Below are positions 52,212-61,878 of a stretch of DNA of 64,000 nt, one piece after another. The notes beneath the pieces are model-generated. The model saw only the letters and a program-made list of their open reading frames with translations, made no database searches and was not told the DNA's origin. Source of the stretch: Oscillospiraceae bacterium (lineage in GTDB: Bacteria > Bacillota > Clostridia > Saccharofermentanales > Saccharofermentanaceae). Both the position numbers and the translations under genes were made by a program. Positions within the stretch are counted from its first letter, which is position 1. Every line of letters starts with the position of its first letter. The stretch is taken from positions 124,001-188,000 of the forward strand of contig SVIZ01000006.1 in NCBI GenBank assembly GCA_015069205.1, written 5' to 3'.

Positions 52212-53144
52212 ATGGCAGATGTTGTTTCTTTTGATAAAATCAAGCACAAGAAGAAAATGGCAACTGAAGACATAGTCTTCACTGTACTCAACACCACTTT
52301 CCTTGTATTGTTTGCGGTAGTTACACTTTATCCGGTTCTTAACACATTGGCATATTCCTTTAATGAAGGTAACGACGCGGTAAGAGGTGGTATTTACCTC
52401 CTCCCCCGTAAGTGGTCACTCAGAAGTTATCACGAGATCTTCTTCGAGAGACCCGGTATCCGTGTTGGCGCTAAGGTTACAGTTGCAAGAACTATTCTTG
52501 GTACTCTTACGTCTTTGGCAGCAAACGCATTGCTCTCATTCATCCTCAGCCGCAAGAAGTTCCTCTTCAAGTCCGGTTTGTCACTCTTCTGGATCATCAC
52601 AATGTATGCATCCGGCGGTATGATCCCGGTACTCGTACTCTTCAGATACCTCCACCTCACATCAAGCTTCTGGGTTTACATCATCCCCGGTATGGTCAGT
52701 GCATTCAACGTAATGGTCATGAGAACATACATGGCAGGTATCCCGGATTCACTCGAAGAAGCTGCTCAGCTCGAAGGTGCCGGCTACATGAGAGTATTTA
52801 TAAGTATCATTTCACCTTTGTGTAAACCTGTTTACGCTACAATTGCTCTGTTCGTTGCGGTATATCACTGGAACTCATGGTTCGATGCTATGCTCTACAA
52901 CAGATTCGATCCTCAGTACACAACACTGCAGTACGAGCTCATGAAGCTCCTGGATTCCGTATCCGCTACGACAGGTACATCATCCGGCGCTCAGATGTCT
53001 CAGTCTGCTGCAGCTAACACGATTACACCTATCACGGTAAGAGCTGCCGCTACGATCGCGACAATGGCACCTATCATCGCCCTCTATCCGTTCCTTCAGA
53101 GATACTTCGTTACTGGTCTTACGATCGGTGGTGTTAAGGAATAA
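52212..53144 (+). CDS. Sugar ABC transporter permease, LplC-like
   Basis: The 310-residue permease has six helices, the N-terminal TLYPVLNTLAYSFNEG..RGGIYLLPRKWSLRSY and the EAA loop DSLEEAAQLEGAGYMRVFISIISPL. The C-terminus PFLQRYFVTGLTIGGVKE is a group hallmark. No ATPase gene follows. Confidence 0.94.
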   Translation: MADVVSFDKIKHKKKMATEDIVFTVLNTTFLVLFAVVTLYPVLNTLAYSFNEGNDAVRGGIYLLPRKWSLRSYHEIFFERPGIRVGAKVTVARTILGTLTSLAANALLSFILSRKKFLFKSGLSLFWIITMYASGGMIPVLVLFRYLHLTSSFWVYIIPGMVSAFNVMVMRTYMAGIPDSLEEAAQLEGAGYMRVFISIISPLCKPVYATIALFVAVYHWNSWFDAMLYNRFDPQYTTLQYELMKLLDSVSATTGTSSGAQMSQSAAANTITPITVRAAATIATMAPIIALYPFLQRYFVTGLTIGGVKE

Positions 53145-53175
53145 GGTTTATCGTTCAAACGTAAGATTCAAGCTT

Positions 53176-53206
53176 GGGCTGTCTCAGATGGGGCAGCCCT
53201 TCTTAT
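53176..53206 (+). terminator. Terminator after the LplC-like permease gene
   Basis: GGGCTG-TCTCAGATGGGG-CAGCCC followed by TTCTTATCTT; a 6-bp GC-rich stem. Confidence 0.65.
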
Positions 53207-53300
53207 CTTAGAAAACAAAGAATTTGATTTTGTTGTAAAATATAGCGGCCGACAGGGAATATACGGCGGAAAATTGATTGATCAGGTAGTGAATAATTAA

Positions 53301-54806
53301 ATGAATATATTAAAACCAGACAGTCCGGTAATGGATTTCATAAGCACGGTAGCAGATCTCATCATTCTCAATCTGCTTTTCGTAATCTGCAGTATTCCAA
53401 TCGTTACTTTCGGTGCTGCTTATTCGGCAAAGTATTATGTTGCGATGAAAAAGATAAGAGGCGAGGAGACAGGTACGGTAGGTCCTTTCTTCAAAGCCTT
53501 CAAGCGCAACTTCAAGCAGTCAACTATTGCATGGGCAGTAATGCTCGTTGCGTACGCTCTTATTGGTCTGGACTGGCAGTGGATCCTTTATACCGGTTGG
53601 GGTGAGACCCCGACGATCTATAAGGTTGGTGTCATTGTTTTTACCGTTATTGCTATCCTTATGACGATTGCGATCTTCCCGACTATCGCCAGATATGAGA
53701 TGAAGATCCCGGAATACTTCAAGGCCGCATTTATCCTGGTAATAATCAAGTTCATCCCGCTCATCCTTATACTCGCATTCTTCCTGGGTTCTGTCGTTGC
53801 ATGCCTCTGGTACGCACAGTGGTTCCCGCTTATATATGTTTTCTGCTCGACATCACTTACTTACTTCATCTGTCTTGTAATGATCAAGCAGTTTGACAAG
53901 CTCGAAAAGAACCAGGCTGAGAAGCTTAAGGCGCTCCAGGATTCCGTTCAATACGATCCTGAGACCGATGCTGCAGGCAATATCTCACTTGCAGCAGGTA
54001 AGAAGGATATCAAGGAACTCGAAAAAGGCCTTGATACACCTGACGCTGAAGAAGACAAGTCCGGAAATAAGGTTACGAGATTCTTCAGAACGGAAAAGAA
54101 GAAGCTCGCAAGTCTTTCTTTTAAGCAGAAGGCAGTATATCTCGCACAGTATTATCTTCCCGGAACAGTTCTGGTAATCCTTCTCATCGGAGCGATCGTC
54201 TGGTATTCAATGGATATATACAGAGACAAGATGCGCGTCCTGGGCGGCGGCATGGTCAACTGCCACGTTACTGACGAAGGCCGTGACTATGCGACAAAGG
54301 GCTTCCTTGAATGGGGCGGATATAAAAAGAACAGGACTGCAGCAGTTCTTGATGCTGAAGACCTCAATTTTACAAGTGATTCCGAATATGATGCGAATTA
54401 TCTTGAAGTCGCATTCAGAGCTTCGATCCTTACGGGAACCTACGATTATCTTATCCTGCGTGAAGATGCCGTTTATAATTATTCGACACCTGACTATTTC
54501 CAGGACATGAATGATCTTGTAAATATGGAAAACTTCTCGGAAGATGATTTCTACTACTATGTGGCAACGGATGAGGAGAAGGCCAGAGCCTCACAGGGGA
54601 TTTCTTTCAGGGATATCTTCAACGGCGGTGAAGAGGAAGAAGAGGATGCTCCGGTTCCGCTCGGACTGAAGCTGACAGATGAGATCGAGAGAAAGCTCGG
54701 CCTTGATGAAGAGTACACATACTATATTGCTTTCGCATATTCGACATCTTCAAACGGAAATGATGATTGCGTAAAGTTTATCGAGTATCTGTTCGGAAAG
54801 TGCTGA
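53301..54806 (+). CDS. DUF624 (YesL-like) membrane protein with an extra C-terminal domain
   Basis: Residues 1 to about 210 match DUF624: FISTVADLIILNLLFVICSIPIVTFGAAYSAKYYVAMKKI and four or five further helices; B. subtilis YesL is of this size. The remaining 290 residues are additional: a charged cytosolic linker (about 215-290), one more membrane helix (VLVILLIGAIVWYS, about 295-313) and an outward-facing domain of about 190 residues that ends with DDCVKFIEYLFGKC. It includes an acidic patch (GEEEEEDAP). DUF624 proteins accompany sugar importers but have no known biochemical role. The gene has its own leader after the permease terminator. Confidence 0.8.
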   Translation: MNILKPDSPVMDFISTVADLIILNLLFVICSIPIVTFGAAYSAKYYVAMKKIRGEETGTVGPFFKAFKRNFKQSTIAWAVMLVAYALIGLDWQWILYTGWGETPTIYKVGVIVFTVIAILMTIAIFPTIARYEMKIPEYFKAAFILVIIKFIPLILILAFFLGSVVACLWYAQWFPLIYVFCSTSLTYFICLVMIKQFDKLEKNQAEKLKALQDSVQYDPETDAAGNISLAAGKKDIKELEKGLDTPDAEEDKSGNKVTRFFRTEKKKLASLSFKQKAVYLAQYYLPGTVLVILLIGAIVWYSMDIYRDKMRVLGGGMVNCHVTDEGRDYATKGFLEWGGYKKNRTAAVLDAEDLNFTSDSEYDANYLEVAFRASILTGTYDYLILREDAVYNYSTPDYFQDMNDLVNMENFSEDDFYYYVATDEEKARASQGISFRDIFNGGEEEEEDAPVPLGLKLTDEIERKLGLDEEYTYYIAFAYSTSSNGNDDCVKFIEYLFGKC

Positions 54807-54811
54807 TCGGC

Positions 54812-54840
54812 TTGACAATATAACCCCGCCCTAATATAAT
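54812..54840 (+). promoter_or_regulatory. Perfect-consensus promoter of rpmH
   Basis: TTGACA (54812-54817), a 17-base spacer and TATAAT (54835-54840): all 12 consensus bases. The leader to rpmH is about 85 bases. Confidence 0.85.
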
Positions 54841-54932
54841 TTTACGGTTAAATTAAGATTGTCGTATTATGCGCTGCCGCCAGAAACGCGGGTGTGCAAT
54901 TTAAAGAAACAACGATCCGGAGGATTTATATT

Positions 54933-55070
54933 ATGGCAAAAATGACATTCCAGCCCAAGAAGAGACAGAGGGCAAAGGTTCACGGCTTCAGAGCAAGAAT
55001 GGAGACAGCTAACGGCCGTAAGGTTCTTGCAGCTAGAAGAGCCAAGGGCAGAAAGAGACTTGCGGTCTGA
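54933..55070 (+). CDS. rpmH: 50S ribosomal protein bL34
   Basis: Too short for the ORF track. ATG at 54933, preceded by CCGGAGG, opens a 45-codon frame ending TGA at 55070. It reads [20 protein letters not shown] then [20 protein letters not shown], unmistakable bL34. It is the first gene of the conserved rpmH-rnpA-yidD-yidC-jag-mnmE-mnmG-rsmG block that usually starts beside dnaA, which is not present here. Confidence 0.98.
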   Translation: MAKMTFQPKKRQRAKVHGFRARMETANGRKVLAARRAKGRKRLAV

Positions 55071-55097
55071 TCTTAAGACCGCAATCGCAATCTCGCT

Positions 55098-55475
55098 TTG
55101 AAATCGGTAGCGCTCAGATTCAACTTTGAATTTAACAGGGTTTACCGGTATGGGAAATTCGCAACCGGCAGATACCTGTCGGTTCACGTGCTTAAAAGAA
55201 GAGAAGGAACCACTCAAAGCGGCTATAAAGTAGATCCTGCATTAAGACGGACCGGCTTTTGCGCAAACAAGAAAGAGCTTGGTGCAGTCGGAAGGAACCG
55301 TGCAAGGAGACTGATGAGAGAGTCTTACAGGCAACTGGAGGACAGACTTCCCACAGGTTACGATTATGTATTTACTTTAAAGGCCAAGGGCGGAATCCCG
55401 GATTTCCACGAATTAAGCACAGATATGGGGAAATGCCTGTCCAGGCTTGATCTAATTGACGGAGTAACCGTATGA
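55098..55475 (+). CDS. rnpA: Ribonuclease P protein component
   Basis: RnpA helps RNase P RNA mature tRNA 5' ends. The 125-residue protein has [23 protein letters not shown] and the basic RNR motif [14 protein letters not shown]. An in-frame stop at 55074 means the start must lie after it; TTG at 55098 is the only plausible one, with no clear ribosome binding site. Its end overlaps yidD by 4 bases (ATGA). Confidence 0.95.
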   Translation: MKSVALRFNFEFNRVYRYGKFATGRYLSVHVLKRREGTTQSGYKVDPALRRTGFCANKKELGAVGRNRARRLMRESYRQLEDRLPTGYDYVFTLKAKGGIPDFHELSTDMGKCLSRLDLIDGVTV

Positions 55476-55684
55476 TTGCCAAAGCCTTAATAGGAATGGT
55501 TCGCTGGTATCAAAAGCATATTTCTCCTGCTATAGGACCCCACTGTAAGTATCAGCCGACTTGTTCGCAGTACATGATCGATGCGGTAACAAAGTACGGT
55601 GCCATTAAAGGCGGACTTATGGGCATTTGGCGAATATTGCGGTGCAATCCTTTTTCAAAGGGCGGATACGATCCCGTCAGGTAA
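55472..55684 (+). CDS. yidD: Membrane protein insertion efficiency factor YidD
   Basis: The 70-residue product reads [50 protein letters not shown], the YidD/DUF37 signature with three conserved cysteines. It aids YidC-dependent insertion by an unknown mechanism. Confidence 0.97.
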   Translation: MIAKALIGMVRWYQKHISPAIGPHCKYQPTCSQYMIDAVTKYGAIKGGLMGIWRILRCNPFSKGGYDPVR

Positions 55685-55715
55685 GCAAAACATTCATTAG
55701 AACCGGAGACCAATA

Positions 55716-56822
55716 ATGGGAGATTTTATAGTTCAGTTATCTATTCTCGACCCGCTTTACACATTGTTTGGCTGGCTTACGAGAGTTTTATATGATTTCT
55801 TCGGCAATTACGGTTTGGCTATTATCTTCCTTACCGTAATTATCAGAGGAGCACTCATCCCGCTGAATATCAGATCACAGAAGTCCATGCTCAAGATGCA
55901 GGCATTAAGCGGCAAGCAGGCAGAACTTCAGCGCCAGTATGGGGATGACAAGGAAGGCTATCAGGAAGCTTTCATGAAGCTTCAGAAGGAGAATGGCGCA
56001 GGCGGACTTTCAGGATGCCTTCTTCCTTTCCTTCAGTTGTTCTTCATCTGGCCTATCTACCGTATCGTCAGCGGACCTTTGATCTACCTTTCACAGGTAA
56101 GCAAAGATAATGTCCAGTCCATGATCGATCTCGGAAACAGATTCGGCGGAACAGGCTTATTTGACGGCAGGATCAGTGTTGATATCCACATCGGACTTAT
56201 CAAGGCGTTGAATGAGAATGCACAGTTCCTTAAGGAATGTATCGACCAGGGACTTATCAGACTCGATCAGATGGTAGACCTCCACTTCCTCGGAATGGAT
56301 CTTACAGTTACACCCGCATGGAATCCTTTTGAGATCGCAAAAGATCCCAAGACATATCTTCCCATGCTCCTTATCCCGATCATCGTTGTTCTTGTTAACA
56401 TCGCAACCATGCAGTTGACTAAGATCATGAAGCCCGGCTGGAAGGAAGAGGAAGAGGCTAAGAAGCGCGCCAAGAAGAATCCTGCAAGAGCAGGTCAGGC
56501 CGGTGACGGCAAAGGCGCTGAGGATATGGCTCAGAACTCAATGAAGATGATGAACTGGATGATGCCTGTCCTTATGCTCGTAACAACATTTACAATGCCT
56601 GCAGCAATGGGTCTTTACTGGATCATCTCAGGTCTTATGAGCATCATTACAAGCGTTATCGTATATTTCATGTTCACCAAGCCTTACGAAGCCAAGAAGG
56701 CTGAGATCGAGGCTAAGAAGGACGCCGTTTTCAAGAAGGGCGGAAAGGCTGCTCTCGCCGGTGTTGACGCTGACGTTAAGGCTGAAGGTTCCAAGAAGAA
56801 CGGCAAGAAAAAGAAGAATTAA
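55716..56822 (+). CDS. yidC: Membrane protein insertase YidC/Oxa1 family
   Basis: The 368-residue insertase has the Gram-positive layout: first helix near residues 28-50, cytosolic hairpin (IRSQKSMLKMQALSGKQAELQRQYGDD), LSGCLLPFLQLFFIWPIYRIV, two C-terminal helices (MMPVLMLVTTFTMPAAMGLYWIISGLMSII) and a Lys-rich tail for ribosome contact. The conserved arginine in the groove is in IIRGALIPLN. No lipobox is seen at the N-terminus, unlike SpoIIIJ-type proteins. Confidence 0.96.
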   Translation: MGDFIVQLSILDPLYTLFGWLTRVLYDFFGNYGLAIIFLTVIIRGALIPLNIRSQKSMLKMQALSGKQAELQRQYGDDKEGYQEAFMKLQKENGAGGLSGCLLPFLQLFFIWPIYRIVSGPLIYLSQVSKDNVQSMIDLGNRFGGTGLFDGRISVDIHIGLIKALNENAQFLKECIDQGLIRLDQMVDLHFLGMDLTVTPAWNPFEIAKDPKTYLPMLLIPIIVVLVNIATMQLTKIMKPGWKEEEEAKKRAKKNPARAGQAGDGKGAEDMAQNSMKMMNWMMPVLMLVTTFTMPAAMGLYWIISGLMSIITSVIVYFMFTKPYEAKKAEIEAKKDAVFKKGGKAALAGVDADVKAEGSKKNGKKKKN

Positions 56823-56849
56823 TTTTGGCTCGAAGGAGGCCATGTACAT

Positions 56850-57569
56850 ATGGAGAAGACAGTAATCAAGACAGGCAAGACGGTTGATGAAGCAATTGAG
56901 GCAGCTCTTTCCGAGCTCGGTTGTACAAAAGAACAGGCTACTATCGAGGTAGTTGAAGAAGGAACAGAAGGCGGTTTTCTCGGTTTAGGCAGAAAGGACG
57001 CTGAAGTTAAGGTTACATTTAATTCTGAAGAATCAGGCGAGGCTGCTCCTGCTGCAGAGTCTGATGACGATACATATTTCGGTGATGACGAGAGCTTTGA
57101 AGGAGATGCAGTCAGCGAAGCTGAAGATGCAGCTGCAAACTTCGTAGCTGAAGTTCTTTCAGGCATCGGCATTCACGGCAACATGGATTCTTACAGAGAA
57201 GACGATACTATCTTTATCTCTGTTACCGGTTCTGACTGCGGTGCAGCTATCGGACGTCATGGTGAGACACTCGAAGCTATCTCTTACATGACAAACCTCA
57301 TCGCTAACAAGCACAGCGAGCAGAGAGTTCACGTTTACCTCGACGTCGGCGGATACAGAAAGCACAGAGAGCAGGTTATCAAGGGTCTCGCTGATAAGGC
57401 AGTATCCAGAGTAAGACGTTCAGGACGTAAGGTTACAATGGAGGCTATGAGCCCCGCTGAGAGAAGGATCGTTCACTCTTATCTCCAGGATGTAAACGGT
57501 GTAACAACTCACAGTGAGGGTGTTGAGCCTAACAGATGCGTTGTCGTAACACCTGAAGAGAAGAAGTAA
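56850..57569 (+). CDS. khpB: RNA-binding protein KhpB (Jag)
   Basis: The 239-residue protein has a Jag-N domain (MEKTVIKTGKTVDEAIEAALSEL, EGTEGGFLGLGRKDAEVKV), an acidic linker, a KH domain (DCGAAIGRHGETLEAISYMTNL) and an R3H domain (MSPAERRIVHSYLQDVNGVTTHSEG). It pairs with KhpA and binds many RNAs, affecting cell elongation in other Firmicutes. It follows yidC after 27 bases, the usual order. Confidence 0.96.
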   Translation: MEKTVIKTGKTVDEAIEAALSELGCTKEQATIEVVEEGTEGGFLGLGRKDAEVKVTFNSEESGEAAPAAESDDDTYFGDDESFEGDAVSEAEDAAANFVAEVLSGIGIHGNMDSYREDDTIFISVTGSDCGAAIGRHGETLEAISYMTNLIANKHSEQRVHVYLDVGGYRKHREQVIKGLADKAVSRVRRSGRKVTMEAMSPAERRIVHSYLQDVNGVTTHSEGVEPNRCVVVTPEEKK

Positions 57570-57600
57570 TCCGCTTCAATATTCATAATCAGATCTATCG

Positions 57601-59022
57601 ATGTATTCGTATGATGACGAACCTATCTGCGCCTGCTCAACGCCGGCCGGAATATCAGGCATAGCGGTTATCCGCATCTCGGGTAACGGCTGTGGAAAAC
57701 TTGCCGATAAATGTTCAGTCATCTTAAGAAGCAGCGGTGATTATTCTAAATTATCCGAACTGCCCGGTTATACCTGTGCATTCGGTTATGTAAAAGATCC
57801 TTCAAACGGCATTAAAGTAGACGAAGTCATCTTCACTCACTTTGAAGCACCACATTCATATACCGGCGAAGAGATGGTTGAGATCTCATCACATGGTTCA
57901 GGTGCGGTAAAGCAGGAGATTTTAAAGTGTCTCGGCATGTCCGGAATAAGAATGGCTTATCCCGGCGAGTTCTCCAGAAGAGCTTTCATTAACGGTAAGA
58001 TGAGCCTTGCTTCGGCAGAAGCCGTAATGGATGTCATCAATTCCGAGACCGAGAGACAGCTTGAGGCTGCAGGAAGCCTTATGTCAGGCAAGCTCGCTGA
58101 AGAGATCGATTACATAGAACGCAATCTATATGATCAGGCTGCCATGCTTGAGACATTTACGGAATTTGATACTGAAGATCCCGATGAAGAGGAAGCAAAG
58201 CTTGAGACGGTCAAGGACAATCTCAGCGATTGCCACGACAGACTGACTACTCTCTGCAAAGGTTACGGCAAGGGAAGAATACTTTCCGAGCGTCTCCGTG
58301 TAGCGCTTTTGGGACTTCCAAACAGCGGCAAGAGCACGCTCCTTAATACTCTTACGGGTTTTGACAGGGCGATCGTTACTGAGGTTGCCGGAACCACGAG
58401 AGACACCATTGAAGTTCAGCTTAATATCAACGGCATTCCCGTTACGCTGATAGATACGGCAGGCATCCGAGAGACCGATGACATCATCGAGTCTATGGGA
58501 ATAGGCAAGGCCTATGAGGCTGGCAGAGGTTCAGACATGATCTTCTACATGATCCCGCCTGACATGACTGCGGATGAAGCATATTCGGGAGTTAAAGGCA
58601 TCATTGAAGACTGTGAGTCTGTTACCGCGGTCTTTTCGAAAAGTGATGCAGGTGAGAATCCCGACAGGGAAGAGATAGAGACCAAGCTTAAGACGCTTGG
58701 CATTGAGAGCTTTATCTCGATCAGCGCGGAAGAAGACCTCAACATCGACAAGCTTGAAGACGTCATCATCGATTACTATAACGAACTTGGCGGCGGAGCT
58801 TCCGAGGGACTTCTCATTACCAACAGCAGACACTATTCCAAATTCCTTAAGGCATCCAAGAAGCTTGCACTTGCTCTTGATGCGCTCGATAATAATCTCG
58901 GTACAGAGGTGTGCGCATCTGCATTGAGAGCATGCCTGGATGAGATCGGCGAGGTAACAGGCAAGACCGTATCAGCTACGTTGGCAGATACCATCTTCTC
59001 AAGATTCTGCATAGGTAAGTAA
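57601..59022 (+). CDS. mnmE: tRNA uridine-5-carboxymethylaminomethyl modification GTPase MnmE
   Basis: MnmE and MnmG install the cmnm group at U34 of some tRNAs. The 473-residue protein has the tetrahydrofolate-binding N-domain (ICACSTPAGISGIAVIRISG), a G domain with GLPNSGKST, AGTTRDTIE, DTAGIRET, and the C-terminal CIGK with the essential cysteine. It ends directly before mnmG (TAAATG). Confidence 0.98.
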   Translation: MYSYDDEPICACSTPAGISGIAVIRISGNGCGKLADKCSVILRSSGDYSKLSELPGYTCAFGYVKDPSNGIKVDEVIFTHFEAPHSYTGEEMVEISSHGSGAVKQEILKCLGMSGIRMAYPGEFSRRAFINGKMSLASAEAVMDVINSETERQLEAAGSLMSGKLAEEIDYIERNLYDQAAMLETFTEFDTEDPDEEEAKLETVKDNLSDCHDRLTTLCKGYGKGRILSERLRVALLGLPNSGKSTLLNTLTGFDRAIVTEVAGTTRDTIEVQLNINGIPVTLIDTAGIRETDDIIESMGIGKAYEAGRGSDMIFYMIPPDMTADEAYSGVKGIIEDCESVTAVFSKSDAGENPDREEIETKLKTLGIESFISISAEEDLNIDKLEDVIIDYYNELGGGASEGLLITNSRHYSKFLKASKKLALALDALDNNLGTEVCASALRACLDEIGEVTGKTVSATLADTIFSRFCIGK

Positions 59023-60960
59023 ATGACTATCCGTGAGGCTTTAGAGTTAGAAAGAAGCTTTGAAGCGGGAACATTTGATGTTGCCGTTGTAGGAGCTGGC
59101 CATGCCGGATGCGAAGCTGCGCATGCGTGCGCAAAGCTGGGTCTTGATACGATCCTTTTCACGCTTTCTTTAGACAGCCTTGCAAATCTTCCGTGCAATC
59201 CTTCGATCGGAGGAACTTCCAAGGGCCAGCTCGTAAGAGAGATCGATGCCCTGGGCGGCATAATGGGAATAATGGCAGATAAGTGCGCTGTTCAGATGAG
59301 AATGCTCAACCGTTCCAAAGGACCTGCCGTTTATTCACCGAGAGCCCAGGAAGACCGTGCGATGTATTCTGTCGAGATGAAGCATTATCTCGAGAATCTC
59401 CCTAACCTCACACTGAAGCAGGCTCATATTACAGGACTCCTTGTAGATGACGAGGGCAAAGCTGCCGGCGTCATGACCGAAGGCAAAGCAATTTACAGGG
59501 CGCGAGCCGTTGTTATCTGTTCCGGCACATATATGGAAGCCAGGATAATCAGAGGCGAAGTTATCGTAGAGAGCGGCCCGGACGGACTTCCGAGATCAGT
59601 CGGATTGTCTTCATCTCTTAATGCATTAGGTGTTCCGCTTTTGAGATTCAAGACAGGTACTCCTGTAAGAGTTAATTCCAATTCAGTTGATTTCTCGCAG
59701 ATGACGAGACAGGACGGCGAAGACGACATTCCTCCCTTCTCATACAGAAACGAGATGGAGGGAAAACTCCCCGCACCTTCTGAAGAGCAGATCCCCTGCT
59801 GGTCTATCTGGACAACGGAAGAGACACGTAAAGTAATTGCAGACAACATGGACAGATCGCCTCTTTACAGCGGCGAGATCAAAGGCATCGGCCCGAGATA
59901 CTGTCCTTCGATAGAAGATAAATTCATGAGGTTCAAGGATAAGACAAGGCATCAGATCTTCGTCGAACCCATGGGCCGTCATACGAACGAGATGTATCTT
60001 CAGGGATTCTCCACAAGCCTTCCCGAAGAGATACAGGAGAAGATGGTAAAGTCTTTGCCCGGTCTTTCAAATGCAAAGATCCAGAGAGCAGCATATGCCA
60101 TCGAATACGATCTTGTAGATCCGCTCTCCATTAAGGCGAGCCTGGAATCAAAGGTCGTTCCGGGTCTTTTCACGGCAGGCCAGATCAACGGTTCTTCTGG
60201 ATATGAGGAAGCAGCCGCACAGGGAATCGTCGCAGGCATAAATGCAGCAATGGGATGCCTTGGAAAAGACGCTGTGATCATCGACAGATCACAGGGCTAT
60301 ATCGGCGTGCTTATAGATGACCTCGTTACCAAGGGAACAAACGAGCCATACCGCATGATGACTTCACGCGCAGAGTACAGACTCTTCTTAAGACAGGATA
60401 ATGCCGACGAGAGACTTACTCCCATAGGACACGAGATAGGTCTTATCAGCGATGAGGTTTTCGAGAAGTTCAAGAAAAAGGTTGAAGCGATCGCAGAAGA
60501 GACAGAGAGACTTAAGAAGACTTATGTTGCTCCAACAGATGAGCTGAAAGTCCTGCTTGAATCAGTTAACCAGACACTGCCTAAATCAGGTGAGAGCCTT
60601 GCTGATCTCATTAAGCGCCCGGACGTTACTTACGATCTTCTCGCACCGGTCGATAAGAAGAGAAAACCTCTCCCGCGCAACGTTACTTTCGCGTGCGAGA
60701 CCAACATTAAATACGAAGGATACTTATCACTCGAGAAAGAAAAGATCGAGAAGTTCAAAAATCTCGAGAAGATAAGGATACCTGAAGACATAGACTATTC
60801 GCTGATAAAAGGACTCAGGATAGAGGCTACGCAGAAGCTTTCCAAGATGAAGCCTGAGAGCGTTGGCAGAGCTTCGAGGATCTCGGGTGTATCACCTGCA
60901 GACTGTGAGGTGCTTCTCGTATATCTTGAACAGCTCAGAAGGAGACACGATAATGGCTGA
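59023..60960 (+). CDS. mnmG: tRNA uridine-5-carboxymethylaminomethyl modification enzyme MnmG
   Basis: The 645-residue FAD protein has the dinucleotide fold VAVVGAGHAGCEAA, NPSIGGTSKGQLVREIDALGG, MTSRAEYRLFLRQDNAD and the C-terminal helical MnmE-binding region with ISGVSPADCEVLLVYLEQLR. Its last 8 bases overlap rsmG. Confidence 0.98.
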   Translation: MTIREALELERSFEAGTFDVAVVGAGHAGCEAAHACAKLGLDTILFTLSLDSLANLPCNPSIGGTSKGQLVREIDALGGIMGIMADKCAVQMRMLNRSKGPAVYSPRAQEDRAMYSVEMKHYLENLPNLTLKQAHITGLLVDDEGKAAGVMTEGKAIYRARAVVICSGTYMEARIIRGEVIVESGPDGLPRSVGLSSSLNALGVPLLRFKTGTPVRVNSNSVDFSQMTRQDGEDDIPPFSYRNEMEGKLPAPSEEQIPCWSIWTTEETRKVIADNMDRSPLYSGEIKGIGPRYCPSIEDKFMRFKDKTRHQIFVEPMGRHTNEMYLQGFSTSLPEEIQEKMVKSLPGLSNAKIQRAAYAIEYDLVDPLSIKASLESKVVPGLFTAGQINGSSGYEEAAAQGIVAGINAAMGCLGKDAVIIDRSQGYIGVLIDDLVTKGTNEPYRMMTSRAEYRLFLRQDNADERLTPIGHEIGLISDEVFEKFKKKVEAIAEETERLKKTYVAPTDELKVLLESVNQTLPKSGESLADLIKRPDVTYDLLAPVDKKRKPLPRNVTFACETNIKYEGYLSLEKEKIEKFKNLEKIRIPEDIDYSLIKGLRIEATQKLSKMKPESVGRASRISGVSPADCEVLLVYLEQLRRRHDNG

Positions 60961-61822
60961 CGGCTTGTTCCCCAGAAGAAAACCTCTTACCAAAGACGAT
61001 ATAAAGCGTTTGAGAGAAAGCCTTCCCAAGAAGGTTGAGATCAACGCTGAAGGAACAAAGATCACCAAGCAGGACGAAGAGCCGGCAGATGTTGCTCCCA
61101 TCCTTGAATCGCATTCCGAAGAGATAAGCGTTCCTCTTTCTGCTGAAGAGATCCGTGCCTTCCAGGTCTACGCATCCATGCTCAAAGAGAAGAATAAGGT
61201 AATGAACCTTACCGCTGTGGATGACGATAAGGGAATAGCCATGAAGCACTTTATCGACTCACTAACCCTCTGCCCTTACATCAGGGAAGAAGAGGAAAAG
61301 AAAAAGAGTTCCAAGGCACTTGCCTTTGTCGATGTAGGAACGGGCGCGGGTTTTCCCGGCCTTCCGGTCAAGATATCATGTCCCGAATTGTCCGTAACCC
61401 TCATGGATTCGCTTGAGAAGCGCCTCAAGTTCCTGGACGAGGTCATTACCGCATTGGACCTCAAAGACTGCAATACGGTGCATTCAAGGGCTGAAGACGC
61501 AGGCAGGAACAAGAAATTCCGTGAAAAGTACGACATAGTTACCGCCAGAGCCGTTGCAAAGCTCTCCGTACTCGCCGAGTATTGTCTCCCGCTGGTTAAG
61601 GTCGGAGGCGTATTCCTTGCCATGAAGGCACATTCGGAAGAAGAGGAAGCAGAGGGCGCAAAGGCGATCGCGCTTCTTGGCGGCACCATCGAAAAGACTG
61701 ATACATTCATGCTTCCCGGAACAGACATGGAGAGAACGATCATTGTCGTAAGAAAGATCCGTCCGACTCCCGCAAGATTCCCGAGGAAAGCGGGCACACC
61801 TTCCAAAACCCCCATAGCCTGA
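60953..61822 (+). CDS. rsmG: 16S rRNA (guanine527-N7)-methyltransferase RsmG with N-terminal extension
   Basis: RsmG methylates G527 of 16S rRNA. The methyltransferase motif VDVGTGAGFPGLPVKI is at about residue 126 and the family helix NKVMNLTAVDDDKGIAMKHFIDSLT at about 82. The 289-residue protein is about 50-60 residues longer than usual because of a charged N-terminal stretch (FPRRKPLTKDDIKRLRESLP and on). The track start at 60863 lies inside mnmG; the ATG at 60953 with AGAAGGAGA before it is preferred. A short Pro/Arg-rich tail ends the protein. Confidence 0.95.
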   Translation: MADGLFPRRKPLTKDDIKRLRESLPKKVEINAEGTKITKQDEEPADVAPILESHSEEISVPLSAEEIRAFQVYASMLKEKNKVMNLTAVDDDKGIAMKHFIDSLTLCPYIREEEEKKKSSKALAFVDVGTGAGFPGLPVKISCPELSVTLMDSLEKRLKFLDEVITALDLKDCNTVHSRAEDAGRNKKFREKYDIVTARAVAKLSVLAEYCLPLVKVGGVFLAMKAHSEEEEAEGAKAIALLGGTIEKTDTFMLPGTDMERTIIVVRKIRPTPARFPRKAGTPSKTPIA

Positions 61823-61878
61823 TATAAGGACATTTGTGCTATATATTATAATTATATACGCGCGCACGCGTTTACTTA

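Noticed and set aside
54807-54932. Replication origin beside rpmH
   Set aside because: No TTATCCACA-like DnaA-box cluster and no dnaA gene; only a strong promoter is seen.
60863-60952. ORF-track extension of rsmG
   Set aside because: It is inside the conserved C-terminal coding region of mnmG and a good ribosome binding site precedes ATG 60953.
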